From the NCBI GenBank assembly GCA_943704415.1, contig CALSCO010000308.1, positions 1 through 31,967 on the forward strand: a DNA stretch of 31,967 nucleotides, read 5' to 3'. The notes beneath the pieces were generated by a model. That model was given only the letters and a program-made list of their open reading frames with translations, was not told the origin of the DNA and made no database searches. Positions 1 through 10,352 of the stretch are shown here, in pieces. Position 1 is the stretch's first letter. Every line of letters begins with the position of its first letter. The position numbers and the translations under genes were made by a program. This DNA comes from Parvularia atlantis (Eukaryota; Opisthokonta; Rotosphaerida).

Positions 1-32
1 CCCCCCGCGCGCGTCCGCTGCTTAACCCCTAG

Positions 33-823
33 GGCACACGCGCAAGGTGCTCGTCGCGCTGTCGTACCTGCACTCGCTCCGCCGCATTCACCGGGACATC
101 AAGTCGGACAACATCCTCCTGCACTCGAGCGGGCTCGTCAAGTTGGGTGCGCCCGCGCACGCTCATGGTTCGCACCGCACGCTGAGCCGTGGTCGTGCGC
201 AGCCGACTTTGGCTACTGCGCGCAGCTCTCCGAGGCCGTGCATAAGCGCAACTCGGTCGTCGGCACGCCGTACTGGATGGCGCCCGAGCTGATCCGCGGC
301 CTCGACTACGGCGTCAAGGTGGACGTGTGGAGCACGGGCATCGCGCTGATCGAGATGGCCGAGGGCGAGCCGCCGTACATGGACATGCCGCCGCTGGCCG
401 TGCGTGGCGCTGCGGCACAAGTGCCGTGCGTGCGGCTCACCCCGGCCTGCCGCTGACTTAGGCCATCTTCTACATCGCCACACACGGGCCGCCGGAGCTC
501 AAGGAGCCGCCAAAGTACTCGGCGCAGTTCCGCGTGCGCACCTCTGCCCCGCTGCGCCCACCCTGCGTCGGCATCTCACGGCCGTGCGCGCGCGCCACCC
601 CCCCAGCACTTTCTCGCGCAGTGCACGAGCATCGACGCGCAAAGCCGGCCAAGCGCGGACGATCTGCTGCAGGCACGCTGCCACCCCCACTGTCGCGCTG
701 CGTGCGGAGACGTAACGCTCGCCGCAGCACCCGTTCATCGCGCAGGCCTGCGGCGACGCCGACCTCGTCGCGCTGATCGCCCGCAGCATCGACTCGGCCA
801 GGCTTCCGCCGTCGTGGCCGTGA
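33..823 (+). CDS. Ste20/PAK-family protein kinase, C-terminal part of the catalytic domain (5' end outside the window)
   Basis: This is the C-terminal lobe of a p21-activated-kinase-like serine/threonine kinase. Exons read as 33-146, 203-399, 462-533, 607-672 and 728-823. The first follows an acceptor CTAG at 29-32, so the kinase start lies upstream. Visible motifs are the catalytic loop [22 protein letters not shown] (DFG, formed across the first intron), the activation segment GTPYWMAPE and subdomain [20 protein letters not shown]. The tail [10 protein letters not shown] matches the end of PAK kinase domains. PAKs act downstream of Rac/Cdc42 on actin and polarity; whether this one has a p21-binding domain cannot be seen. 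The intron at 673-727 needs a GC donor (GCACGC), because only that joins LLQ to HPF in frame. The stop at 821-823 could be avoided by a further intron (see the next entry). Confidence 0.9.
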
Positions 824-887
824 ACTTGTACTTTGCGCACCCGAGTGCCGATACGCCCGAACTGCGCCCCGCGATCGCGCTGTACAG

Positions 888-1140
888 CCACAACCTGCGC
901 CTGCCGGGCTGCCTGGCCGGCGTGGTCGCGGGCGACCGCCTGAGCGCGTGGCCGCAGTGCAAGAGGCATCACGCGTCAATGCGCATGCAGACGGGCCGAA
1001 TCGGCTTCCTCCCGCACGGCCACGTGCTGCTGTGGTGCGAGGCGACCGACGTGCACCGCGGCGACCGCGCACCGGCACTTTGTGATCGACACGCGCATCG
1101 TGCACGCGCCGCCCGCCAGATGTTCCTCATGTGGCGCTGA
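888..1140 (+). other. coding-like stretch, possible C-terminal extension of the kinase or a separate small gene
   Basis: From about 823 to 1050 one plus-strand frame keeps G or C at most third codon positions, as the proven exons here do, which suggests it is translated. If an intron at 820-887 (GTGAAC...TACAG) is spliced, the kinase reads on in frame as PHNLRLPGCLAGVV and so on. A second intron at 1051-1119 would then lead to a stop at 1138-1140. The alternative is that the kinase stops at 821-823 and this is another gene or chance. I recognise no domain. From 1141 to the importin stop at 1489 I see only 3'-flanking sequence, with a T-rich run at 1443-1465. Confidence 0.3.
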
Positions 1141-1488
1141 CGACGAGCACGCTTCCCAGCTGTCAGGTTCTTGCATCTTTGCACCACACAGATGGGCGAC
1201 CTGCTCAGTACCCCCCAACCCCAGTTGCCCGACCCCGATCAGAAGAAACCCCCCGGAGAGCGAGATAGCGATAGAGAGGAGCGGAGAAGGGCGCGGGCGT
1301 GAGCGCACGAGGACGGCGTCCCGACTTGACGCGAGCGGACAGGGAAAAAGAAGAAGATGATGAAGCGCGCGGAGTGAAGTACGAAGAAAGGAAACGTGTG
1401 CATCGCCAGCGCCCGGCTCGGCCCCTGCGTGTAGACGGCTTGATTTTTTTTTTGGGGGTGTTTTTCTCACGATTAGCGGTGCCCCCGC

Positions 1489-4400
1489 TCAAGTGCTGGT
1501 CGCGGCGCGGATACGCTGGGCACGCGGACGCGACGTGAGACGCACACGAGACGCCGCGAGCGAGCACACCTGCTGCGTCCACGTCGCCGTCTCCCGGTTG
1601 GCGTCGCTGTGCGTGCGCATGCACTCCTGGATCATGGCCGAGATCCACTGCATGTTGGACACGAAGACTGGCCCGGCCGGGCGGCCGCACGAGTCTGCGA
1701 GGTCGCTGCGAGGCGGCGAAGGCGGCAGCGCGTGAGCGCCGGTGCAGTCTGCTGCTGCTGAGCTTGCACGCACCCGAGCATGCCCACGGTCGCGCGCATT
1801 AGCTCCTCCGTCTTGTGAGCGTCGCGGTACACGCGCTCGCCAAACGCGACGATCGTCGGGCAGTGCTGCAGCAGCGGCCGCGACTTGTCTGCGCCCGTTG
1901 TTAGCGGCCGCGGCGACCGCGCGCGTGTGCACGGCACCTGGCCCGGCAAAGACCTGGATGATGCCCGTGTAGCCCTCGACAACGGCCTGGCGCAGCGTCC
2001 CGAGATAGTCGATGTTGTTGATGTCGTTCTGCGCTCGCCCCACGCGTCACGCCCCGCACACAGCGGCGGCCGACGCGCACCGGCGGCAGCTCGACCATGG
2101 ACGCGCCGCGCAGCACATTCATCACGTTGTTGAGGAACGGCAGGAAGTTGTCGGTGATGGCCATGGCCACGTCGCCAAAGCACGAGAGGATGTGCGGCTT
2201 GACGTCGCGGTGAACCTGGTCGTTCTGCGCCGCTGCCAGCAGGAGGGACATGTACGCCTCAACGTAGGGCAGGACCTCGGGGCCGAGCGCGCGGCACACG
2301 TCGCCGATGAGGCCGACTGCGTGCAGGCACACCTGGGGGGTCAGGCCGTGAGCGTCACCATCGCGGCGTCGCGGACGTGCGTGCACACCGTGTGCTCCTG
2401 GATGTTTTGCAGCGAGATGCACAGGAACGGGTGGAAGACGTCCATGTACCGCTTGAAGTCGCGCCCGAGCGCTGTGTCGCGGTGAGCACGGGCGCGCTCG
2501 GGCAAATGGGCGCGCACCGTCGGCGATCGCGCCGATGGCGATGATCGCGTCCTCGACAATCTCGGCCGTGCGGCCCGTCGACGGCGTCGTGAACACGCGC
2601 AGGAAGACTTGCATCGTGAAGTCCGCCAGCGGGGCGATCTGCCGGTCGAGCTTGCGGACGATCGACTGCACAAGGCATCAGTCGCCCCGCCCAAGGCAGC
2701 GCGCGGCGAAGCACGCACCGTCAGCGCCGCGCACAGGTTGGCCTGGTCCTCGACGTGCTCACGACGCTCATCCGCGCCAACGACCTACGGGCGCACGCTT
2801 CAGCCGCAAAGAGAGCGAGGGGACACGGCAAAACACGCACCGGCTTGTCCATGCCCGTGTTGAGGCGGTCGAGCAGGACCTGGGCCAGCTGCAGCAGCAC
2901 CGAGTAGGTGTCCTGCGGGCGCGGCGCCACCATGAGTGTGCAACAGTGCAGGACATCCCGCAACCGCGCGAGCGCACCTCAGTACCGCTGTCGACCAGCG
3001 ACACGAGCGCGGCATAGCCGGTGATGCGCAAGTTGGCGTCGCCGGCGTCGTCGCTGGCACGGCGCGCACGGGCGTCAGCGCGGCACCGCGAGCAGTGCGG
3101 GCGGCGCACCGGCTCACGGCCGACAGCAGCGCCGTGACGAGCTGCGAAAAGTACGCCGAGAGCGGGTACGTCTTGGCCGTGTCGTCCTCCGGCTCGAGGT
3201 TTTCGGCCAGGTTGCTAATGGCCTGTGCGCGCGGGCGATGAGCAAAGGGGTGCATGCGCCCATTTGCACGGGCGCGCACCCAAGCGCAGCTGGCGGCCAC
3301 ACGTGGGTGCGCCTTGAGGCCCCGGATGAGCGCCTCGAGCAGCGGCACAAGGTAGTTGAGCGTCGCGTCGTGCAACAGGTCGCAGACCACGCCGACGGTC
3401 CAGGCCGCCGTGTCCTGCACCGCAATGTTGTTGTCGCCCATGGACGTGATCAGCAGCGGCATGGCCTGCGCGGCGAACGCCACATGAGCAGCCGCACGCG
3501 GGCAGGCTGCATGCGCACCTGCATAGCCAGCGGCGTCAGGTCGGCCGGGCTTGGCCCCTCGAGGATGGACCCTGCAAGCACGCGCGCGCGCGCCGTGAGC
3601 AGACGAGCACACGGCCGTGGTACGGGCGCGCGCACCAAAGGCCATGAGCGCGGCCTCGCGCAGCTGCCACTCGGGCTTCTGGATGTTCAGCTCAATGAAC
3701 GGCAGCACAAAGGTGATGATGGGCTTGCCTGCGGTCGCAGACGGCGGCGTTGGCGGCGCGCGTACGGCAAACCCCTGTGACGCGCACCGACGCATTTCGC
3801 GAGCAGGTAGATGCACGTCGATGACGCCTTGGCCGTGTTCCACTCCTCGTCGTCGATGTCGGCGCTCTGCGTCCGTGCATGTCAGCGCCCGCGCTCCCGA
3901 CCAAAGGCCCCACGGCCGCGCGCACCTGCTTGGTCAGCATGCGCAGCAGCTGCGGCATGATAAGCGGCAGGGCCGCCTCGGCGTAGTTCTTCGACGCGCG
4001 GTCGACCCGTCCGCTCCCGACCTGCAGGCGCGCGTGAGCCGGTCAAGGCAGCAGCAGTGCCCGCCCCTCCCTACCTCCTGCGCCTGGAAGGCAATCTCGC
4101 TCTCGACGTCGCACACGGTCGACCAGAACTCAATCGCCTGCAGCACAACCTCCTCCGTCTCGTTCATCATCGCGTTGACCGTGAGCTGCCGCGCGCGCAA
4201 CCCCCCTCGCTGTCAGCCGCAACGCGGCACACGGGGCACCGGCGCGGGCGCGCGCACCCCGTACAGCGCCGAGTCCATGTAGGGCTGCATGTGCTCGTAG
4301 TAGAGCGACATGATCTTGACGAGGCACTGGAACGCGCTGACCTTGACGGCCTTGTTGGGCTTGAGCGTGGCGCGGCAGACGACCTCCATGACAAAGTTGC

Positions 4401-5498
4401 GGTCGGCCTGCGCGCGCGCCAAGCTCAACAACGCCGTCTGTGCGGAGCGCTGAGCGACGCCCGCACCTCGCGCTCAAAGTTCTTGCGCACAAACTCGAGC
4501 GAGTTGTACAGCGAGCGAATGGCGGCGATGTTGACCTCCCTGCGGGCGCGCGGTGTGAGCCAGTGCACACGCGCGCGCGACAGTCGGCGTGGCCGCACTC
4601 TGGTTGCCGGTCCTCGCAGCCGAGCACGACCGTGTGCAAAATCTCGCCCGACTGGGCCGCGAGCACGTCTGACGCCTGCACACGGGTGAGCGTGCGCCAC
4701 GACGGTGAGGCAGGCACCGCCCGTACGCACCGTCTCGGCGGCCTCCTCGCAGATAAAGCCGAGCGCCTCGATCGAAGCGCGCGTGAGCATCGGCACGTTT
4801 GAGTTTTGCACGTTGTGCAGGAGGCTGCGGATGAGGTCGGGCCACTTGTTGTCCGACAGGTCGACGGCGGCGATGACCGACACAAACTGCGCGGCCGCGG
4901 TGCCGACGCGCGCGTCGTTGGCGCTGAGGCCCTGCAGCGCCTGCCGAGCGATTCGCGTCAGACGCGGCGCGCCCCTTCCCCGATTGCGGCCAGCCGACGC
5001 ACGAGCGCGCGGACAGCCGCCTTGGTCTGCTCGTCGATGGCGCGCCACCTGTTCCACTTGAGCTCGAGCTCGTCGTAGTCCTGCCGTCGTCGTCGTTGCG
5101 GTTGCGTCAGACACAGCGCCCAGCGGCGGGCTCCGCGGCGCGCACGTTCGACGTCAGCTGGTTCTTGGCCGTGAGCGCGGCGATCTGGCGGATCTCGGAC
5201 GTGAGGTCCGTCCGCGTGACGTAGTTGGCGAGCATGCTCAGCAGCAGGCCCTGCCGTGTGCCATCCCCCCCCCTTTGTCAGACGGGCGCGCCCGTTTGCC
5301 CCCGTTCACGCCGCACGATGTTCTGGTTGGCCATCTCGGCCAGCTGGCTCAGCGCGACATTGCGCGTGTTGTTGTCTGCCGCGCGGAATCCCGCCACCAC
5401 GCGGGCGCGCGCCCGTCAGCCGCAACGTCGCCTGGCGGGCAGGCGGGCGACAGCGCACCCGGCGAGACTGCGTTGACGAGCACCTGCACGACCTCCAT
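1489..5498 (-). CDS. KPNB1: importin subunit beta-1 (karyopherin beta), 862 aa
   Basis: This nuclear transport receptor binds importin alpha or cargo directly, passes nucleoporins and releases cargo on RanGTP. I reconstruct 25 exons whose product aligns with animal KPNB1 from end to end. The N-terminus is MEVVQVLVNAVSPDNNT. Recognisable blocks are KIMSLYYEHMQPYMDSALYG, IEFWSTVCDVESEI, the acidic loop SADIDDEEW, VQDTAAWTVGVVCDLL, YMDVFHPFLCISLQNIQEHT, QVHRDVKPHILSCFGDVAMA and NIDYLGTLRQAVVEGYTGII. The protein is a solenoid of HEAT repeats; usual length is about 876 aa. The start at 5496-5498 gives the conserved ME(L/V) opening. The last exon (1489-1515) holds only RIRAATST after an in-frame 54-nt intron. 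The gene starts 245 bp from prohibitin, head to head, so a shared promoter region is likely. Confidence 0.96.
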
Positions 5499-5743
5499 CC
5501 CTTTCGCCGAGCGTGCTGCGCGGGATGCGGCTGGACCGTTCGCCTCGTTCCCTCCCTGTGCGCCCGTGCCGCCGCGCGCGCCGTCAGCCGCGCCGCGCGC
5601 GCCGCACGCCGAGGCGAAAGCGACGAGGGAGACGGAGAGAGCGACGAAATGCAGCGCGCCGAAACCGAAGCGTCTCGAGCGCTCTCGAAGCTTTCAGAGA
5701 CAACCACGTGGCCACTCGCATTCGCTCAGCCGCCCCGTCCACC

Positions 5744-7102
5744 ATGTCCGCGTCGGCCGCGCTCGGCTCTCTGGCGCGTTGGTCGCTCGGCCTCGGCACG
5801 CTCGCGGTGCGTGCGGGCTGCGGCGCGCTTGTGGGGTGTGTGGGTGTGTGTGGTGTGGCTGCGGCGGGGCTGCGCGGCAGGACGCGGTCACGTGCGCGGG
5901 CTGACGACGCTCGCCGGCCGCGTGGACGCCTTCCCTGCTGACGTCGTTCACGGTAGACCGCGGTCAACTACAGGTGCGTGTGCCGTGCACCGCGCACAGC
6001 TCGTCGTGGCTGAGGTCGCGTGCGCCCACAGCATGTACAACGTCGAGGGCGGCTACCGCGCCGTCATGTTCAACCGCTTCGGCGGTGTGAGCTCGACCGT
6101 CATCCCCGAGGGCACCCACTTCCTCGTGCCGTGGTTCCAGCGCGTCACGCTCTTCGACGTGCGCACGCGGCCACGCCGCATCGAGACCGTCACGGGCAGC
6201 AAGGGTGTGCGCGTCGTTGATGCGCCGGGAAGCGCCGGCTCACGTGGGGGGAGAAAAATTTCAGACATGCAGAACGTGCACATCACGCTGCGTGTACTGC
6301 ACCGGCCCGAGGTCGAGAAGCTGCCGGTCATCTGGCAGCAGTACGGCGTCGACTACGACGACCGCATTCTGCCGTCCATCGGCAATGAGATCCTCAAGGC
6401 CGTCGTGGCGCAGTTTGACGCCGGCGAGCTGATCACGCAGCGCGAGATGGTGCGCCGCACGCCGTCTGTCGCTGCCTGCCGCGGGCCGCTGACGACCATG
6501 CCGGGTGCGCGCGCGCGCGCGCACCAGGTCTCGGACCGCATCCGCGAGCTGCTCGTGACGCGGGGCAACCAGTTCAACATCATCATGGACGACATCAGCA
6601 TCGTGCGCCGTCCGCCGCGCCTGCGCTCGCCACGCTTACGCTCGTGAGGGAGCGCAGGTTGACCTAACGTTTGGGCGCGACTTCACCAATGCCGTCGAGC
6701 AGAAGCAGGTCGCGCAGCAGGACGCCGAGCGCGCGCGCTACGTCGTCGAGAAGGCACGCGCCGACCTTTCATTTCCCCCGCGCACGCTTGGCTGACCGCA
6801 CACGACTGCAGGCCGAGCAGGAGAAGATCGCGTCGATCATCCGCGCCGAGGGCGAGTCGTCGGCCGCCAAGCTCATCTCGGACGCGCTGGTGCAATCGGG
6901 CCAGGGCCTGATCGAGCTGCGCCGCATCGAGGCCGCCAAGGAGATCGCCGGCACGCTCGCGCAGTCGCGCAACGTCACGTGCGTCCGCTCGCCGCTGCGC
7001 TGGGCGCTCGCTGACGGCCGCACGCGCGCGCGCGCGCGCGCACGAAGCTACCTGCCGTCGAGCGGAAACCAGAGCATGCTGCTCAACCTCGGCGGCCAGT
7101 GA
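5744..7102 (+). CDS. PHB1: prohibitin 1, 276 aa
   Basis: Prohibitin 1 forms ring complexes with prohibitin 2 in the mitochondrial inner membrane and steadies m-AAA protease substrates and cristae. Exons are 5744-5806, 5957-5973, 6032-6204, 6265-6449, 6528-6602, 6658-6753, 6812-6978 and 7048-7102; human PHB1 has 272 aa. The N-terminal hydrophobic anchor (about residues 1-25) leads into [18 protein letters not shown]. The SPFH core shows [46 protein letters not shown] and LITQREMV. The coiled coil follows [19 protein letters not shown], and the tail is [12 protein letters not shown]. It matches PHB1 and not PHB2 ([21 protein letters not shown]). Exon 2 is a 17-nt microexon encoding TAVNY. The intron at 6754-6811 starts with GC (GCACGC). 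The first intron, 150 nt, is the longest reconstructed here. Confidence 0.96.
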
Positions 7103-7193
7103 AGAGGGCCTGCAGCCGCCCGCGTGTGTGCGGCGCCGGCGTTCTGTCTGCGTGTGTTTGCTGTGTGGCTGCGGCCGCGACATGCACACCAGG

Positions 7194-7937
7194 TCAACTG
7201 GGTGCGGGTGCGGGAGCGGCGACGACGTTGTGGAAGCGCGGGAGCAGGTCGGCGATGCAGGCCACGTGTGCCAGGTGCACGGCGTGGTTAGTCTGCGGGG
7301 GCACGCGTCACGCTGCGCCCACAGTGTGGCCGCGCGACGGTGCACCTTGGCCGCGGCCTCGTCGAGCACGCGCGTCTGCGTGTTCGGCGCCGCGCCCCAG
7401 ACGACGGTGCGGTCGTCTAGCTCGATGTCGCCCTCGATCCGCACGCCCGCCGACACCACGCAGTCGCTGCCCAGGCGCACGCCCGGCCCGATCATGGCTG
7501 CAACGCTGCGTCAGGCGGAGCGGCGCCCGTCTCGTGTGCGTGCACAGCACGGCACCTTTGGGCTCGATGTAGTTGCCGCTGCCCATCGCGCGCACCGTGT
7601 CAACGACTTTGCCAGCACACTTCAGCACACGCACAACGCGCATCGACGGTCGCGCACGCGCACGCACCCGCCGCGCACGCGATGCGGTTCGCCGCGCCCA
7701 GCCGCATCGGCTCGGCCGCGCGGTTGACGACAAGCGCGAGCTCCTCGACGATGCAGTCCTCGCCGAGCTCGATCGGCCCGCCCTCGGCGACGATGCGCGC
7801 GCGCGGGTGCACGACGGTGCGCGTCCCTGCCACCACGCGCGTCGTCAGCAGCCGCCCGCACGCGCGTCCAGAGACAGCGCCGCGGTACCGAGCGCCACAC
7901 GGCCAACGATGTGCGCGTCCGATGCGACGACAGCCAT
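7194..7937 (-). CDS. DCTN6: dynactin subunit 6 (p27), about 169 aa
   Basis: This subunit is part of the pointed-end complex of dynactin, the cofactor that lets cytoplasmic dynein carry endosomes and other cargo. It folds as a left-handed beta helix of hexapeptide turns, visible as HIVGRVALGTRTVVHPRARI, EGGPIELGEDCIVEELALVV, MIGPGVRLGSDCVVSAGVRI and DIELDDRTVVWGAA. The tail AKTNHAVHLAHVACIADLLP corresponds to the C-terminal helix that ends in LMKILPNYHHLKK in human. Exons, in coding order, are 7937-7889, 7826-7668, 7606-7556, 7497-7346 and 7292-7194. The first intron is taken as 7888-7827 because it restores the repeat register. The ends of the second intron are uncertain by a few codons. Its stop faces that of prohibitin across 91 bp; its start is 161 bp from the next gene, head to head. 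Confidence 0.88.
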
Positions 7938-8098
7938 GCCCGCGAAGTGTGTGACACGCGGCCACGTCTATTTTGCACGGCCACCCAGGCGCGGCCACGT
8001 GGATGCGGCCTGTGCTCCGCCCTTTCTCTCGCTTGTGCTGATTGATCGCGGGCTGCGTGCGCTGGCCTGCCGTGCGCTCACACTTCGCACCTACGACG

Positions 8099-10290
8099 AT
8101 GCCGCGCCAGGCCGATCGCATGTGGGCCGTGCCGGGTGCCGCCGTCGCCGCGGCCGCCGCGCGCCACCCCAAGCCGCCGGGCGCGCGCTTCGAGTACGGC
8201 ACGGCGGGCTTCCGCACGAGGCGCGTCTGCCCGTCGTTGTCATCTGCTGCTGACGGCGAGCGATGCCGCAGGGCTGACGTGCTCGACCCGGTCATGCTGC
8301 GTCTCGGCCTGCTCGCGGCGCTGCGCTCGATTGCGACGCGCGGCGCGACCGTCGGCGTGATGATCACGGCGTCGCACAACCCGATCGAAGTGCAGCACGC
8401 CGCTGACTTTGCCACCTTGCTGCTGATCGCGTTTTTTTGTCGCCGTCGCAGGACAATGGCGCAAAGGTCGTCGACCCGACCGGCGAGATGCTCGCGTTCG
8501 ACTGGGAGCCGCTCGCGGCGCGCCTGGCCAACGTTGAGGGCGACGGCGACGCCGTTGTGCGCGAACTGCAGGCCATCGCCGCTTCGCTCGGCCTGCCTGA
8601 GACCGCCGCTGACGTGCGCCCGGCCATCTGCGTCGGCTACGACACGCGCCCGAGCAGCGAGCCGCTGTGCCGCGCCGTGATCGAGGGCGCCAAGGCGATG
8701 GGCGCGAGCGTGCGCGACCTCGGCGCGGTCACGACACCCGAGCTGCACCACGTTGTGCAGCGGATCAACGCGCAGGCGTCGCTTGACGCGCCCAACGACT
8801 ACGTCGCGCACCTCGCGAGCGCGTTCCTGCGGCTGACGGTGCGCGCTGCCAGCCTGCACGCCCGCATGCGACAGTGACGGCTGTGGCGGCCTCCAGGACG
8901 GCAAACGGCAGACGCGCGCGGTCGTGGTCGACGCCGCCAACGGTGTGGGCGCGCCCAAGGCCCGCGCGCTGGCCGAGCGCATCGTGGGCGTGCTGCCCGT
9001 GCGCGTCATCAACGACGGCCAAGGCGACGGCGTGCTGAACCACGAGGCACGCGTCTGCGCGCGCGGTGCTGTCTCGTGTGGGCTGATGCGACGTGTGCAG
9101 TGCGGCGCCGACTACGTCAAGGTGCACCAGCGCGCGAGCGTGAACGCGGGTGCGGACGCCGGCGACCGCTTCGCCGCGCTCGACGGCGACAGCGACCGCC
9201 TGATCTACTTTGGCTACAACTCCGCCGGTGCGTGCACGGTGCTCGGCATGTGCTGCCGTTGACGCGCCGTTTGTGCGCGCAGATCGCCGCTTCTTCATGC
9301 TAGACGGCGACCGCATCGCCGTGCTGTTTGCGCAGTTTGTGATCCGGCTGGTGAAGGCGGCCGGCCTCGCGCTGCGCGTCGGTGTCGTGCAGACCGCGTA
9401 CGCCAATGGCGCGTCGACGGCGTATCTGACGCGCAAGCTGGTGCGCGCCCGCGCCCCACGAGGCACCCGCGGCTGATGCGCCATATGCAGGGCGTGCCGG
9501 TGACGTGCTCGAAGACGGGCGTGAAGCACCTGCACCACGACGCGAAGGAGTACGACGTCGGCGTGTACTTTGAGGCCAACGGCCACGGCACGATCCTGTT
9601 CTCGCACGCCGCCGCCGCCGCGATCGAAGAGGCCGCGGCGCGCCCGGACGCGTGCGTGCGCCTCGTCTGCTGACCATGCGGCAGCGCCTGACGTGCACAC
9701 GCGTGCGCCAGCGACCGGGCCGCGCGCCAGCTGCGCGACGTCCTGCACCTGATCAACCAGGTGGTCGGCGACGCGCTGGCCGACATGCTGCTGGTTGAGG
9801 CGATTCTGCTGTGCGAGGACCTGACAGTGCGCCCCCATTACTGCCGCGCGCATGCTCACGCCCAGTGCACGCGCAGATTGAGTCATGCCTCGCGCTGTAC
9901 GCCGACCTGCCGAACCGTCTTGGCAAAGTTGTGGTGCGCAGCTGCTCCAGGCGCGTTGTGGCTGTGCTCATCACGTCTACGGCAGGTCAAGGACCGGCGC
10001 CTGTTTGCGACGACCGACGCCGACCGACGCCTCACTGCGCCCGCGGGCCTGCAGGAGCGCGTGGAAGCGGCGGCCGCCAAGCACCCGAGCGCGCGGTCGT
10101 TTGTGCGGTGCGGCGCGCTCTGAGGCGCAGTGCTCGCACTGACGCGCGTGTCGCCTGCAGCCCGTCCGGCACGGAGGATGTCGTGCGCGTGTACGCCGAG
10201 GCCGACACGCAGGCGCACGCGGACGAGCTCGCGGCCGAGGTCGCGCGGCTCGTGTACGACCACGCCGGCGGCGTCGGGGCGCGGCCGTGA
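8099..10290 (+). CDS. PGM3/AGM1: phosphoacetylglucosamine mutase, 548 aa
   Basis: It converts GlcNAc-6-phosphate to GlcNAc-1-phosphate on the way to UDP-GlcNAc, feeding N-glycans, GPI anchors and chitin-like polymers. Eleven exons give a protein close to human PGM3 (542 aa). The phosphoserine loop is [13 protein letters not shown], the metal-binding loop is [11 protein letters not shown], the sugar-binding region is [12 protein letters not shown] with FEANGHGT, and the phosphate-binding loop is [18 protein letters not shown]. All active-site blocks are intact. Exons are 8099-8220, 8272-8389, 8452-8838, 8897-9046, 9101-9227, 9283-9440, 9491-9651, 9712-9826, 9877-9933, 9986-10107 and 10161-10290. 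Two introns (8221-8271 and 9047-9100) need GC donors to keep the protein the same length as its relatives at FRTRADVLDP and LNHECGADYV. Its stop lies 62 bp from that of ATAD1. Confidence 0.97.
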
Positions 10291-10352
10291 GTGCGCCCTC
10301 GAAAAGCATGTACACCAAATACCCGCAGCCCCCAAATTTCCATCTCGTGCAC

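Noticed and set aside
7827-7861. A 35-nt minimal intron in DCTN6
   Set aside because: A 62-nt intron (7888-7827) fits the family's hexapeptide register better and the size range of the window.
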